From Bacteroidota bacterium (lineage in GTDB: Bacteria; Bacteroidota; Ignavibacteria; Palsa-1295), in NCBI GenBank assembly GCA_021324685.1, contig JAJPIQ010000035.1, positions 1 to 36,853 of the forward strand: a stretch of DNA of 36,853 bases. The letters are read 5' to 3'. Positions 15,089 to 24,569 of the stretch are shown one piece after another; positions within the stretch are counted from its first letter, which is position 1, and every line of letters begins with the position of its first letter. A program made the translations under genes and the position numbers. The notes below the pieces were generated by a model. The model had not been told where the DNA came from. It made no database searches and was given only the letters and a program-made list of their open reading frames with translations.

Positions 15089-16114
15089 ATGACAAAACGT
15101 ATTGATACTGTCGTCGCGCGGGAACCGCGCAGGACTACGTGGAAGCGAACCGTGCGGTCATTCCGCGGGAAGCGGACCGTTCTTCTGCTTTCTCTTCTTT
15201 TTTTTATCGTACAAACATCGTACGTTCTTAGCGGTTGCCAATACACGATCAATGGGAACCCGGACGTCGAACTCGTGGAGGTGCATGTCTCACCGGTTTC
15301 GGCCGTCGTTCCGCAACGCGGCTCCCTCGTGCTTTCCGCAACGGTACTCGGGTTTTCGAACACGGGGACGGTGACCTGGTCCATCGAAGGTGCGAACGAT
15401 GGAACGATTGTTCCGAACGGACTTACGGCGGTCTATACCGCTTCCGTGGGCCTTCCAACGACCGTCAATATTCGTATTACCTCCGATGAAGATGCGAACC
15501 GCTACGTTGTCTGTCCGGTCACGATCGTTATCCCGACGGATACGGCGTTTGCTCTTAGTCCCGATAGCGTGACGTTACTTACCAGTAATTCGATCTCAAA
15601 TAATGCACAGCAATTTACGCTCGACACACTGACGGACCAAAGTCCGATTCCTGCTATTCGCTGGGAAGTGGCAAGCGGACCCGGCACCATAGATCCAAAC
15701 GGACTTTATACCCCTCCTGCAAGTATCGACTCCGATGGAGTTTCTGCAACGGTCCGAGCGGTTTCGACCCTTGACAATACCGTGTTTTCACAAGCTACCG
15801 TCATTCTCCGTAATGCGAGCGACTCGATTCGCTGTTTCACGCGCGACATCCTTCCCTTGCTTTCGGGCAGCTGCGGAGCGAGCGGGTGTCATGATGCGGG
15901 TGGCCGCGGAGGATTTACGGCACTTACGTACACTGGAACGGTCAATGGCCGCAATGTTCTTGCTGGCGACGCGCGCGGAAGTCGTCTCTTTCAGGCGATC
16001 ATCGACTTCAATGCGAATACCCGAATGCCACCGCCTCCGCAGCCGATGTTACCTCCGAATCAGGTTCTTACGATCGGCCAATGGATTAACGAAGGAGCTA
16101 TTGATTGCCAGTAA
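15089..16114 (+). CDS. Lipoprotein with Ig-like repeats and CX4CH cytochrome-like domain
   Basis: The protein has 341 residues. About 30 polar residues precede the hydrophobic signal, so a GTG at 15152 may be the true start. The lipobox is LSGC (C50). Two Ig-like segments follow (about 63-150 and 153-242) with WSIEG and WEVASGPG-type strands. The C-terminal domain of 95 residues holds C262-GASG-C267-H268 and then RMPPPPQPM, which offers M313 or M320 as axial ligand, and QWINEGAIDC. This is the pattern of short cytochrome domains often described with planctomycete-type cytochromes. C249 and C340 may form a disulfide. It follows the cytochrome-porin by 3 bp and is probably its partner. Confidence 0.75.
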   Translation: MTKRIDTVVAREPRRTTWKRTVRSFRGKRTVLLLSLLFFIVQTSYVLSGCQYTINGNPDVELVEVHVSPVSAVVPQRGSLVLSATVLGFSNTGTVTWSIEGANDGTIVPNGLTAVYTASVGLPTTVNIRITSDEDANRYVVCPVTIVIPTDTAFALSPDSVTLLTSNSISNNAQQFTLDTLTDQSPIPAIRWEVASGPGTIDPNGLYTPPASIDSDGVSATVRAVSTLDNTVFSQATVILRNASDSIRCFTRDILPLLSGSCGASGCHDAGGRGGFTALTYTGTVNGRNVLAGDARGSRLFQAIIDFNANTRMPPPPQPMLPPNQVLTIGQWINEGAIDCQ

Positions 16115-16618
16115 TGTGAATTTGAAAAGTCATCGGACTTGAATTGCATGGATTCATGAACATATTCGTTTGCAAAATGCAATTTATAGAAAAAGTTTAA
16201 AAAACAAAGAAACATTGATCCTTATGTTTGAATATCCTCAAAATCAATGTATTCATCCGAAAGCATATAAAAACTAAGGCTTCTAAGTTTAATCTAAAAA
16301 AGCGAAAAATTTCAGTCAAAGACGGTTACCTTTTCGTAATTCATTGGTCTTCATAGCAAGGGAAAAGTCCGTAAGCGGGCTTATCTTATCAGGATTTTGA
16401 TTGCTTCTGCTGAAAAATGTATTATCTTTGCATAAGTAAGATTAACGTTCTCGGGGATATTCGGTTGAATTCTGCTTCTCGGATGGCTTTCAAAACGGCC
16501 GTTTCCCTTTCTGAAGTTTTTTCAAGTTGCTTTTTGAACGCCTGGAGCCCACAAGGCTGCATCGGCGATCATGCTTTTTTAATTCATTGTATCATTTAAT
16601 CACTAACCTCAAAACGAA
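16115..16618. other. AT-rich intergenic region with promoter and leader
   Basis: No convincing gene is seen in these 504 bp. The left half is AT-rich, with a 7-bp inverted pair around ATTGCAT/ATGCAAT near 16143-16183. A short stem-loop lies at 16365-16382. A promoter at 16401-16430 would give a leader of about 180 nt before the ATG at 16619. No clear terminator is found for the cytochrome lipoprotein gene. Confidence 0.5.
16401..16430 (+). promoter_or_regulatory. Bacteroidota-type promoter of the 1286-residue T9SS gene
   Basis: TTG at 16401-16403, a 19-bp spacer and TATCTTTG at 16423-16430 match the TTG-N19-21-TAnnTTTG pattern. Transcription would start near 16437. Confidence 0.6.
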
Positions 16619-19600
16619 ATGAGACGTGTTTACTACGTGTCGTTAGTCGTGTGTTTCGTGCTCGTAGCAACAGCTTCCATGATGCTGGTGCGTACGGCCG
16701 GGGCACAGTCACGCCGCGGCGAGCCAAATGCCTTATCGAGCGGCTATTATGTCGTCGATTCGGACGATAATGCTCCGACTCCGTGGCGGCCTCAATACTT
16801 CTTCATGGACACCACGTACAACCGCACGGAATGGGTTCAGATCTGGACCGGTCCGCGACAGTTCGGAGCTCCGGGGCAGTACTTTTTCGACCCGACGCAT
16901 CTCGGTTCGCCGTCCTCAATGGATACGGTGAACGATTGTATGGCTGGGCCGATCTACATGCGCCTGGGACACCAGTGGAACTTCTACGGCGGAAATTATG
17001 ACAGCGTCTATATTTCCTCGAACGGGTTTATTGGCTTCCGCCCCTATGCCGAAGCGGTGGCTGGGACCCCACCCGCTTATTGCCGTGGCAATAACGCGGA
17101 CTTAAAGAACAGCCCGAGTTCCGCTCCGCACGCTATTGTTGCCGCTCTCTGGGCGGACCTCGATATGCGCCATGGCGGTCCTCACGACACGTCGATCGTC
17201 TATTTCCGGACTTCGACCTCGCTCGACACGTTCTTTGTAAACTACTACAATTTCCGGTTACGACCGGGTGGCTATAACAGTGCTGCTCCGCCTTCTGGAT
17301 GGACATCGCCGGGTGCCGATAAGATCTTCTGCAAGAAGTTCCAAATCGTGCTCGCGAATACAGATTCCAGCATCCAGGTCAATTATGGCGGCTTCACCGG
17401 ATCGGTCAACGGATTCCCGCCGACTCTGTCCTATGCGCTCTTCGAAGGTAACTCTTCGATTGGCCTTGTGAACGAAGATGGCACCCAGGCGACCTCGGTC
17501 CTCTACGGCAAACGCGGTCCTGGCCGTTGGGATGCAATTAACCCGACGTGCCGCACCTGTAACAAGGAATGGAGCCAGACGAAGCAGTGGGCCATCAAGT
17601 TCAAGCGCTGGCACAACATCGTTCGTGCCGTGCAGGTGGACTATCCGCCCAGAAACTATGAAATTTGTCTTGGGACCTCGGTAACTCCGAAAGCCCAGTT
17701 CAAGAACGTAGATGTGGCGACGCAGACGTTTAAGGTCCGCTTTGCGATCCGCAATGTCGTGACGGGGATTGCCGTCTACAGCCGTGTCGTTTCCTTGGTC
17801 GGCATGCTGCCTGGCTCCTCGAAAGATACTTCGTTCTCGCCGTATGCAACGAACCCGAACATTCTGAGCCAGCTCGGAACGTTCAATGCTTGCGCGATTG
17901 CGACAACCTACGATACTGCCGATAAGAACATCGGTGACCGCTGGCCGTTCGACGATACGGTCTGCACAACGGTCTTTGGTGTACGCCGTACATCGACGCC
18001 GTTCCGCGATCCCTCTAACAATTATAGCAAGACGGTTTCCGCCGATATTCCGGACCAAACCCTCTGGATTTCGATCGGTGCTCAGGTCGTCGATGGCGAA
18101 AGCAATACCTGGGATCCGCCGCCGCCGAGAGATCAGGCCGGATACGGACCCGACGGTTTTGTTTCGCCGGTTATTCTTATGGACCGAGCAGATATCAACG
18201 GAAATACCTATAGCGGTTCATACGTTGGAGATACCCTCGTCAGCTTCCCGATCAACTTACAGGGAAAGACGAAAGCGAATTTAAGCTTCGACTTCCAGCG
18301 CGCAGGCCAATTCTCGGGCTATTATAAATGGCTCTGGGATGAGGACCTAATGTACGGACCGGAGCATACCGTGCTTAATTCGAATACATTAGCCGTGATG
18401 CGGCCGGGTGACTCCTTACTCCTCGAATTCAAGGATCCGGCGCAACCAGGTTGCAACCCTTCTCCGGGCGCATGGAACCGTGTTATCGCTATCGATGGCG
18501 GTCATGACTTCGAATTCAAGAAGTTCTTCATGACGCTCAATGGCGGAAAAGTCAATATCGACGGTATTGCGCCAACGACAGTTGCGCTCAAGAATTACTT
18601 CACCGCCGATTTCCGCTTCCGTCTGCGCCTCAAGGCTAAGTACGATGCGGCATTCATTCCGCCACCGAACGACGACCTCGATCCGTGGTATGTTGACAAT
18701 CCGACGGTCATCGTGCCGTTGAAGCCTGAAATCGAAGTTATGTGGGTCCGTGTGGTCAATCCATACACGAAGATCCCCGCTTCGCAGGCCGTTTCGCTCC
18801 CGGTCTATGTGAAGGTTGCGAACATGTCGACCGACGTTCAGATCGCGTTCCCGATTCGCGTTCAAATCGTCGATCCGAATGGCAATACGATCTATTGGCA
18901 GTCGATAACCGTCAATTCACTGGCCGGTGGTACCGATTCCATCATCCAGATGCCGAACTGGAACGCGCAGGATGCTACACAGGGTGGTTATGCGCAGTAT
19001 CAGGTGAATGCATGGCTCGACCAGCCGGGATATGATTCCTATGGCACGGACAACGGTACCTATACAATGTTCTTCTTGGGCGTTGAAACGGGTCCTTCCG
19101 CTGTGCAGGAATTCGCGTATGACGATGCAGGTCTGACTCCGGGACCAAACTCCGGAAACGACTGGCCATCCATTACGCAGCTATCCGGTCAGGGTGTTGG
19201 ATTTAACCAGAATAACGGTAGCTTCGCGATGAAGTTTAAACTCGCCACAAAGGATACGCTCTATGGTGTGCGCGTTTACTTTGCGAACGCCAACCAGTCG
19301 GCGGACGATATTCGTCTTTCGATTCTCGAGGGTGATCCGAGCACTTGTACGCCTGGCGACACGCTCCTGCAGGAGAATGTGCAAGCGACAATGACGGCTC
19401 AGCGCGGTGGCGGATACTTCAATCAGTTCTGGCCATATTATTTCCCGAAACCGATCGTACTGCCCGGCGGCGCCGATGGCGGTGCATCGAAAGGAATCTA
19501 TTGGCTCAGCGTCAGCCAGTTGGGTATCGTTAACATGATGATGGGTGCCAACGTATCGCGTGGCGGTGCTCTCATTCGTGAGTGGGATCCCTATATGATC

Positions 19601-20479
19601 TCGCCGCACCTCGAGCCAGCTTATGATGATATCTACGGTACGCAGTTCAGCAACTCGTCGAACGACGGCGATGTAAGCTGCGTGTGGGCTATCGAAGCCA
19701 CGGCCGGAAGCGGTGCATGGGCAGCGTGGACACCGAGCGTAGGCTGGTGGCCGACCAACGGACCTTCGGGAATTCCGTATAGCGAAATTCTTTCCTGGAC
19801 AACGGTAGGCGGAAGCCCGTCTTACATGTTCCTCGCGGGAAGCTATACCCCGATGATCCGCCCGATGGTAAGCCAGAGCGTCCTTCTGCCGGTTGAACTC
19901 GTCTATCTCAAAGGCGAACAGCAGAATGGCTCAGCGGTCCTTACGTGGGCAACGGCCAACGAGCGCGATAACAACGGCTTTGTTGTTCAGCGCAAGCTGG
20001 CGAATTCCGACGAGATGTATGGCCCGATCGGCTTTGTGGGAGCGGCGGAGAAGAACTCCTCCAGCGAACAAGGCTACGGCTATGTCGATCGTAACGTAAC
20101 GCCGGGAACCTATGACTATCGTCTTGTACAGCAGGATGTCAATGGGGCTCAGCACGTCTCGAACGAGATCCAGCTCACGATCGATGCGCCGAAGGACTTC
20201 TCCCTCGCGCAGAACTATCCGAACCCGTTCACTCCGGTGACGAGCTCGACCGATCTTACCTTTACGGTTCCTGCGTCGGCTCCGGCCACGCTGGTGATCT
20301 ATAACGAGCTCGGCGATGTCGTTCGGACGTTGTTCAATGGAACGGCAGATGCCGGTATTCATACCGTTCGTTGGGATGGTAAGGATGCCACCGGCCAGTC
20401 GGTGACTTCAGGTTCTTACCTCTGCAAACTCGTCTCCGGCGAAAACGCCGCGACGATCAAGATGACGGTGACTCGCTAA
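16619..20479 (+). CDS. Large T9SS-exported surface protein
   Basis: The protein has 1286 residues. It has a Sec signal (LVVCFVLVATASMMLVRTAGA, cut before QSRRG). Residues about 115-250 (YDSVYISSNGFIGF ... AALWADLDMRHGG ... FQIVLANTDSSIQVNYGG) resemble nidogen-like extracellular modules. A CARDB-like stretch occurs near 700-810. The end carries the usual LLPVELVYLKGEQQNGSAVL block and a T9SS sorting domain (FSLAQNYPNPFTP, then SGSYLCKLVSGENAATIKM). No catalytic motif is seen, so a structural or adhesive role is possible. The coding sequence is notably rich in C-ending codons and it has its own promoter and terminator, which would suit high expression. Function unknown. Confidence 0.88.
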   Translation: MRRVYYVSLVVCFVLVATASMMLVRTAGAQSRRGEPNALSSGYYVVDSDDNAPTPWRPQYFFMDTTYNRTEWVQIWTGPRQFGAPGQYFFDPTHLGSPSSMDTVNDCMAGPIYMRLGHQWNFYGGNYDSVYISSNGFIGFRPYAEAVAGTPPAYCRGNNADLKNSPSSAPHAIVAALWADLDMRHGGPHDTSIVYFRTSTSLDTFFVNYYNFRLRPGGYNSAAPPSGWTSPGADKIFCKKFQIVLANTDSSIQVNYGGFTGSVNGFPPTLSYALFEGNSSIGLVNEDGTQATSVLYGKRGPGRWDAINPTCRTCNKEWSQTKQWAIKFKRWHNIVRAVQVDYPPRNYEICLGTSVTPKAQFKNVDVATQTFKVRFAIRNVVTGIAVYSRVVSLVGMLPGSSKDTSFSPYATNPNILSQLGTFNACAIATTYDTADKNIGDRWPFDDTVCTTVFGVRRTSTPFRDPSNNYSKTVSADIPDQTLWISIGAQVVDGESNTWDPPPPRDQAGYGPDGFVSPVILMDRADINGNTYSGSYVGDTLVSFPINLQGKTKANLSFDFQRAGQFSGYYKWLWDEDLMYGPEHTVLNSNTLAVMRPGDSLLLEFKDPAQPGCNPSPGAWNRVIAIDGGHDFEFKKFFMTLNGGKVNIDGIAPTTVALKNYFTADFRFRLRLKAKYDAAFIPPPNDDLDPWYVDNPTVIVPLKPEIEVMWVRVVNPYTKIPASQAVSLPVYVKVANMSTDVQIAFPIRVQIVDPNGNTIYWQSITVNSLAGGTDSIIQMPNWNAQDATQGGYAQYQVNAWLDQPGYDSYGTDNGTYTMFFLGVETGPSAVQEFAYDDAGLTPGPNSGNDWPSITQLSGQGVGFNQNNGSFAMKFKLATKDTLYGVRVYFANANQSADDIRLSILEGDPSTCTPGDTLLQENVQATMTAQRGGGYFNQFWPYYFPKPIVLPGGADGGASKGIYWLSVSQLGIVNMMMGANVSRGGALIREWDPYMISPHLEPAYDDIYGTQFSNSSNDGDVSCVWAIEATAGSGAWAAWTPSVGWWPTNGPSGIPYSEILSWTTVGGSPSYMFLAGSYTPMIRPMVSQSVLLPVELVYLKGEQQNGSAVLTWATANERDNNGFVVQRKLANSDEMYGPIGFVGAAEKNSSSEQGYGYVDRNVTPGTYDYRLVQQDVNGAQHVSNEIQLTIDAPKDFSLAQNYPNPFTPVTSSTDLTFTVPASAPATLVIYNELGDVVRTLFNGTADAGIHTVRWDGKDATGQSVTSGSYLCKLVSGENAATIKMTVTR

Positions 20480-20498
20480 GTCAACCGAAAGCTTAATC

Positions 20499-20537
20499 CT
20501 AAAGCCCTTGCCAAAATGGCAAGGGCTTTAGTTTTTA
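20499..20537 (+). terminator. Rho-independent terminator after the large T9SS gene
   Basis: A perfect 14-bp stem (20499-20512 with 20518-20531) with loop AAAAT is followed by TTTTT. It begins 20 bp after the stop. The minus strand has no T tract, so it serves mainly the plus strand. Confidence 0.93.
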
Positions 20538-20581
20538 AACAGATGAAAAACTTTTAGGAATGGAAAATAAAGAAGGGGAGC

Positions 20582-21397
20582 TTAGGCGAGGCCGATAATA
20601 CCACGCTTGGAAAGCGCAATGAATTTCAGGATCTCTTGAATTTCCGGAAGTTGTGCGTCGGGACCGGTCGAGATTGCTTTCACGGCGGTGGAGACATTCA
20701 TGCCGGAATTATAGAGCGTGAAATAGGCTGACTTGATCGTCTGGATCGTTGCGGAATCTTTCCCGCGGCGCTGAAGGCCGATCCGGTTAATGCCGCTAAA
20801 CTTTGCATCGCCGCCGCCCACTAATGCGAAAGGTGGCACGTCCTTTCGGACTTCCGCACCTCCGCCAATCATACAGAGCATTCCAATGAGGCAAAATTGG
20901 TGAACGAGGCCGCCGCCGCCTACCGTCGTCCACTTATCGATGCTGACATGACCAGCGATCTGCGTGGCATTCGAAAGGATCACCCCTTCCCCCAACAAAC
21001 AATCGTGCGCAACATGCGAATAGGCCATGATGAGGCAGCCCGCGCCGACGCGCGTTACCCCATCGTGCGTGCCGGCGTTCGTGTCGGATTCATGGAGCGT
21101 CGCACGATGAATGGTAGCGAACTCACGGATCGTACAATCGTTACCAAGTTCTACATAGGTCTTTTCTGTGCCTTTGAACTTTAGGTCTTGCGGCACATTC
21201 GAAACGACGGCCGCATGGTGGATCTGGCAGCGTTCCCCAATCCGAGCCCCATTGCCGATGAAAGCATGATGGTGCACATGGGTACCGCGCCCGATCCGGA
21301 CGTCGCCCTCCACGATTGCATAGGGGCCGATTTGCACATCGTCTGCAAATTCGGCTTTTGGATCGACGATGGCCGTCGGATGGATCGTTATTGCCAT
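20582..21397 (-). CDS. lpxA: Acyl-ACP--UDP-N-acetylglucosamine O-acyltransferase
   Basis: The protein has 271 residues. It catalyses the first step of lipid A synthesis, the 3-O-acylation of UDP-GlcNAc with a hydroxyacyl-ACP. Hexapeptide repeats of the left-handed beta-helix fill residues 1-190 (IHPTAIVDPKAEFADDVQIG, IGPYAIVEGDVRIGRG). The catalytic block YSHVAHDC holds H131, which matches E. coli H125. The C-terminal helical part follows (INRIGLQRRG). Start and length agree with the family. It begins 8 bp after lpxC-fabZ, as part of one operon for lipid A. Confidence 0.97.
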   Translation of the reverse strand: MAITIHPTAIVDPKAEFADDVQIGPYAIVEGDVRIGRGTHVHHHAFIGNGARIGERCQIHHAAVVSNVPQDLKFKGTEKTYVELGNDCTIREFATIHRATLHESDTNAGTHDGVTRVGAGCLIMAYSHVAHDCLLGEGVILSNATQIAGHVSIDKWTTVGGGGLVHQFCLIGMLCMIGGGAEVRKDVPPFALVGGGDAKFSGINRIGLQRRGKDSATIQTIKSAYFTLYNSGMNVSTAVKAISTGPDAQLPEIQEILKFIALSKRGIIGLA

Positions 21398-21405
21398 AGA
21401 AAATT

Positions 21406-22812
21406 TTAGCGGTCGACGAGTGCGGCCATGAATTCAGCTTCGGCGACAACTTGTCCTTCGACCTTGGCTTCGCCCGACATCACGATCGTTTTTCCACGTC
21501 GCCGAACCATCTTAAGTTCGAACAGGAGTTGATCGCCCGGCGTAACGGGCTTGCGAAATTTCGCCTTGTCGATCGCCATGAAGAAGATGAGCTTCTTTTC
21601 GGGCTCCTCGACTGCGTTCAGCATTAGCATTCCTCCGGCCTGCGCCATGGCTTCCAAAATCAGGACGCCCGGCATGACGGGTTTACCAGGAAAGTGGCCC
21701 ATGAAGAAGGGCTCGTTGTAAGTCACGTTCTTGAGCCCAATAATTCGCTCTGCGCCTTCGGAAACTTCCATTTCGAGGATCCGGTCGACGAGCAACATTG
21801 GATACCGGTGCGGCATGATCCGCTCGATGGCTGTGATGTCGAAAACGAAATCCCTCGTCGCCGAAGGATTGTACTTTTGAATGAGCGATTTCTTTTCGTT
21901 GAGTTTTCGAAGCTTTTTCGCAAACTCTACATTCGATGCATGGCCCGGACGCGCTGCGAGGACCTGAGCCTGCATCGGCGCGCCTACCAGGGCAAGATCG
22001 CCTAAAAGGTCGAGCAATTTATGACGCGCCGGCTCGTTCTGGTAGCGAAGCGATTTGTTATTTAAAATCCCGTTCGTTCCGAGAATGACGCTCGCTCCGA
22101 TCCCCAATTTTTTTGCAAGCTCCCGAATGGCTTCGTCATCCAGTTCCCGGTCTACGATAACGATGGCATTGTCGAGGTTTCCACCGCGAATGAGGCCCTG
22201 GGCGCGCAGGGCTTCCACTTCATGGAGGAAGCAGAAGGTCCGTGCTTTCGAGAACTCGGGAACGAATTCCTTCTCCAGGGAAAACAGGCCGGAGTGCTGA
22301 CTGCCGAGCGCCGGATTGTTGTAATCGATGAGCACGGTGACACGATAATCGTTCGGCAGCGGAAGCGCGACGATCTCGACGCCTTTTTCTTCGTTTCGGT
22401 AGCTAACGGTTTCGTCGACAACGAGATACTTGCGTGCCGCCTTCTGGTCGGTAAATCCCGCGGCCATAAGGGCCTGAACATACGGTTCCGAGCTGCCATC
22501 GCCGATGGGGGGCTCGTTGGCAGTAAGCTCGATACGAACATTATCGAGTTCGAGCCCGACCACTGCGGCGAGCACATGCTCCACCGTGTGGACGCTTGCA
22601 CTTCCTACCGAGAGTGTTGTGCCGCGAGAGATATCGCTGACGTGATCGACGAGCGCCGGTATCTCCGGCGCACCGGGCAGGTCCCTGCGAATGAAACGGA
22701 TCCCGTAATCTTCGGGGGCAGGGTGGAATTCGATCGAACTTGCATTGCCGGTATGGAGACCGGTGCCTTCGAATTTCGAGATGTGGGCGACAGTGCGTTG
22801 AATAGCGCGCAT
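21406..22812 (-). CDS. lpxC-fabZ: Fused LpxC deacetylase / FabZ dehydratase
   Basis: The protein has 468 residues and two enzymes in one chain. Residues 1-300 are LpxC, the zinc amidase that removes acetyl from UDP-3-O-acyl-GlcNAc; zinc ligands are H79 (SVHTVEHV), H264 and D268 ([10 protein letters not shown]), and E78 is the general base. Residues about 325-468 are FabZ, the beta-hydroxyacyl-ACP dehydratase, with [14 protein letters not shown]373 in [11 protein letters not shown] and E387 in LILEAMAQ. This fusion is well known in Bacteroidota/Chlorobiota and supports the assignment. It is followed by lpxA after 8 bp. Coupling both activities may balance lipid A and phospholipid synthesis. 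Confidence 0.97.
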   Translation of the reverse strand: MRAIQRTVAHISKFEGTGLHTGNASSIEFHPAPEDYGIRFIRRDLPGAPEIPALVDHVSDISRGTTLSVGSASVHTVEHVLAAVVGLELDNVRIELTANEPPIGDGSSEPYVQALMAAGFTDQKAARKYLVVDETVSYRNEEKGVEIVALPLPNDYRVTVLIDYNNPALGSQHSGLFSLEKEFVPEFSKARTFCFLHEVEALRAQGLIRGGNLDNAIVIVDRELDDEAIRELAKKLGIGASVILGTNGILNNKSLRYQNEPARHKLLDLLGDLALVGAPMQAQVLAARPGHASNVEFAKKLRKLNEKKSLIQKYNPSATRDFVFDITAIERIMPHRYPMLLVDRILEMEVSEGAERIIGLKNVTYNEPFFMGHFPGKPVMPGVLILEAMAQAGGMLMLNAVEEPEKKLIFFMAIDKAKFRKPVTPGDQLLFELKMVRRRGKTIVMSGEAKVEGQVVAEAEFMAALVDR

Positions 22813-23021
22813 GAGCCGCGTAAACGGATTCGCAGCCTAAACCATTTCGTCAATACAATTATTGATACATTCGTTATGGTCGCGAGAGGCGCGTTTTGCG
22901 ACCGAAAGGGGCATTCCGCTCCCAGAAGCAATCTCTTGGTTCGGGGGTTGCTTCGCCGCCGAAATTCTTCCTAACGTCGAATTCGGCTTTTATAACGAGA
23001 TAACATGTTGTTTAGATAGCC

Positions 23022-23693
23022 ATGCGTATTGACATCGTATCTGCCGTACCGCAACTGCTCGAAAGTCCGCTCTCCGAAAGCATCGTAAAGCGTGCCCGGG
23101 AGCGCGGCGTCATCGAGATCGTCCTGCACGACCTTCGCCATTACGGCATAGGGAACTATCACCAAATCGACGATGAGCCGTTCGGTGGCGGAGCCGGCAT
23201 GGTGCTGAAACCGGAACCGCTGTTTGCACTCTTTCAAGAACTAACCTTCGAGCGCGAGTACGACGAGCGCATCTTTATGACGCCCGATGGCGAGCGCTTT
23301 TCGCAGTCCATGGCCAATGAGCTTTCGCTAAAGAACAACGTCATCATTCTCTGCGGCCATTATAAAGGGGTCGATGAGCGGGTCCGCGAGCGATGGATCA
23401 CCCGTGAAATTTCGATCGGCGATTATGTCCTTACCGGTGGGGAACTTCCGGCATGTGTCCTTGTCGATGCGATCGTGCGCCTTATTCCCGGCGCGCTCCA
23501 CGATGCCGAGAGCGCGCTGATGGATTCGTTCCAAAACGGCCTTCTCGAAGGTCCGGTCTACACTCGGCCCGCCGAATTCGAAGGCATGAACGTCCCCGAA
23601 GTCCTGCTGAGCGGCGATCATAAAAAGATCGATGCCTGGCGCTACGAGGAGGCCCTACGCCGTACGAATGAGCGCCGGCCCGATTTACTATAA
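23022..23693 (+). CDS. trmD: tRNA (guanine37-N1)-methyltransferase
   Basis: The protein has 223 residues. It methylates G37 next to the anticodon and thereby prevents +1 frameshifting; it works as a knotted SPOUT dimer. Signatures are [13 protein letters not shown] at the start, [17 protein letters not shown] (usually DxPYGGGPGM), [16 protein letters not shown] and [15 protein letters not shown]. The C-terminal helical part ([26 protein letters not shown]) is complete. The usual rpsP-rimM-trmD-rplS neighbourhood is absent here. The last 6 bp overlap the convergent DUF4386 gene. Confidence 0.97.
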   Translation: MRIDIVSAVPQLLESPLSESIVKRARERGVIEIVLHDLRHYGIGNYHQIDDEPFGGGAGMVLKPEPLFALFQELTFEREYDERIFMTPDGERFSQSMANELSLKNNVIILCGHYKGVDERVRERWITREISIGDYVLTGGELPACVLVDAIVRLIPGALHDAESALMDSFQNGLLEGPVYTRPAEFEGMNVPEVLLSGDHKKIDAWRYEEALRRTNERRPDLL

Positions 23694-24380
23694 TCCGAGC
23701 TTTTCCGTTCTCACGCCGATCACGAGTAAATAAAAGACCATCCATATCTCGGCGATCGCGCATGGGATGACGATGAAGCCGTGGATCGTTTCGCCGAAGG
23801 CAGGGAGCAGGAACGCGGAGAGGAGGTCCAGTAGGTAGCAGGCGCTGCCGAGAATGAGCGCGCCGCCCAGCCACTTCGGAAACATTCCAGACCGGTAGGC
23901 GAGATATCCTAACGGCGCCAGCCACAGTCCAAAAAATATCTGCGCGATGAGCAAGCCATAATGCTGGGAGTCGAGCAAAAGATAGATGAGGGTGTTTACA
24001 CCCATGCTTCCGAATGAGGCGGTATATACGCTGTCGGTCGCAACCCGCAAGCCCTCGAACTCGAAGACGGCATTCAGGCAGCCGATCCCTGCCGCCAATG
24101 CCACGAAGACCAGCATTGCCCTCGCCATGCTTTTGTGGACATCCTTCAGCAGGTCATAGAGTACAAGCGCCAGAAATACAAAGAACGTCTGGTCGAGCAA
24201 ATCGGCAACGACACCAATACGGAGGAGTCCGGCATTCGCAATAACATTCCCGGCCGTAACCCCGGCATTGCCGGCAGCGTACATCCTTGGTTCCACGTAT
24301 CCTTCGGCAAAACCACCGAAGATACCGACGAGCAAGTAGAGCACGCCTGCGGTCCTCGCGGTCCGTTTATGTGAAGTCAT
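23688..24380 (-). CDS. DUF4386-family membrane protein
   Basis: The protein has 230 residues from the ATG at 24380. Six or seven hydrophobic segments alternate with short loops. The start [20 protein letters not shown] and the middle LAFFVFLAL-like/[17 protein letters not shown] region fit DUF4386, an uncharacterised inner-membrane family often found in stress- or transfer-associated positions. No enzyme motif is visible. It is convergent with trmD and overlaps it by 6 bp. A 7-bp stem-loop (24413-24434) lies in its upstream region. The family call is good; function is unknown. Confidence 0.8.
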   Translation of the reverse strand: MTSHKRTARTAGVLYLLVGIFGGFAEGYVEPRMYAAGNAGVTAGNVIANAGLLRIGVVADLLDQTFFVFLALVLYDLLKDVHKSMARAMLVFVALAAGIGCLNAVFEFEGLRVATDSVYTASFGSMGVNTLIYLLLDSQHYGLLIAQIFFGLWLAPLGYLAYRSGMFPKWLGGALILGSACYLLDLLSAFLLPAFGETIHGFIVIPCAIAEIWMVFYLLVIGVRTEKLGL

Positions 24381-24412
24381 AGTTTCGTTTTGAATTGAGG
24401 GAGAGAAAACGT

Positions 24413-24434
24413 CATTCCCTCGAAACGGGGAATG
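24413..24434. promoter_or_regulatory. Inverted repeat upstream of the DUF4386 gene
   Basis: CATTCCC at 24413-24419 pairs with GGGAATG at 24428-24434 with an 8-nt loop. It lies 33 bp before the DUF4386 ATG at 24380. It could be an operator or leader hairpin. Confidence 0.4.
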
Positions 24435-24537
24435 CAATTGCAAATGCCATAAAATGTGTATGAATTCCGACTTCGACTAGATAGCGGAAGCAGAGTACAG
24501 GTGCTCACAATCGAGGCATAATATACCAAGAAGGGAT

Positions 24538-24561
24538 TATAAAAACGAAGGAAAGCTTCCT
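24538..24561 (-). terminator. Probable terminator of the DUF948 gene
   Basis: On the minus strand AGGAA-GCT-TTCCT is followed by TCGTTTTTAT. The stem is short (5 bp) but the T run is good. It lies just after the stop at 24570. Confidence 0.5.
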
Positions 24562-24569
24562 CTGTAGTG

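Noticed and set aside
17258-18058. 266-residue minus-strand open frame
   Set aside because: It is antisense to the large T9SS gene and is Arg/Ile-rich, as expected from the complement of biased codons.
22222-22974. 250-residue plus-strand open frame
   Set aside because: It is the shadow of lpxC-fabZ, whose motifs are unambiguous.
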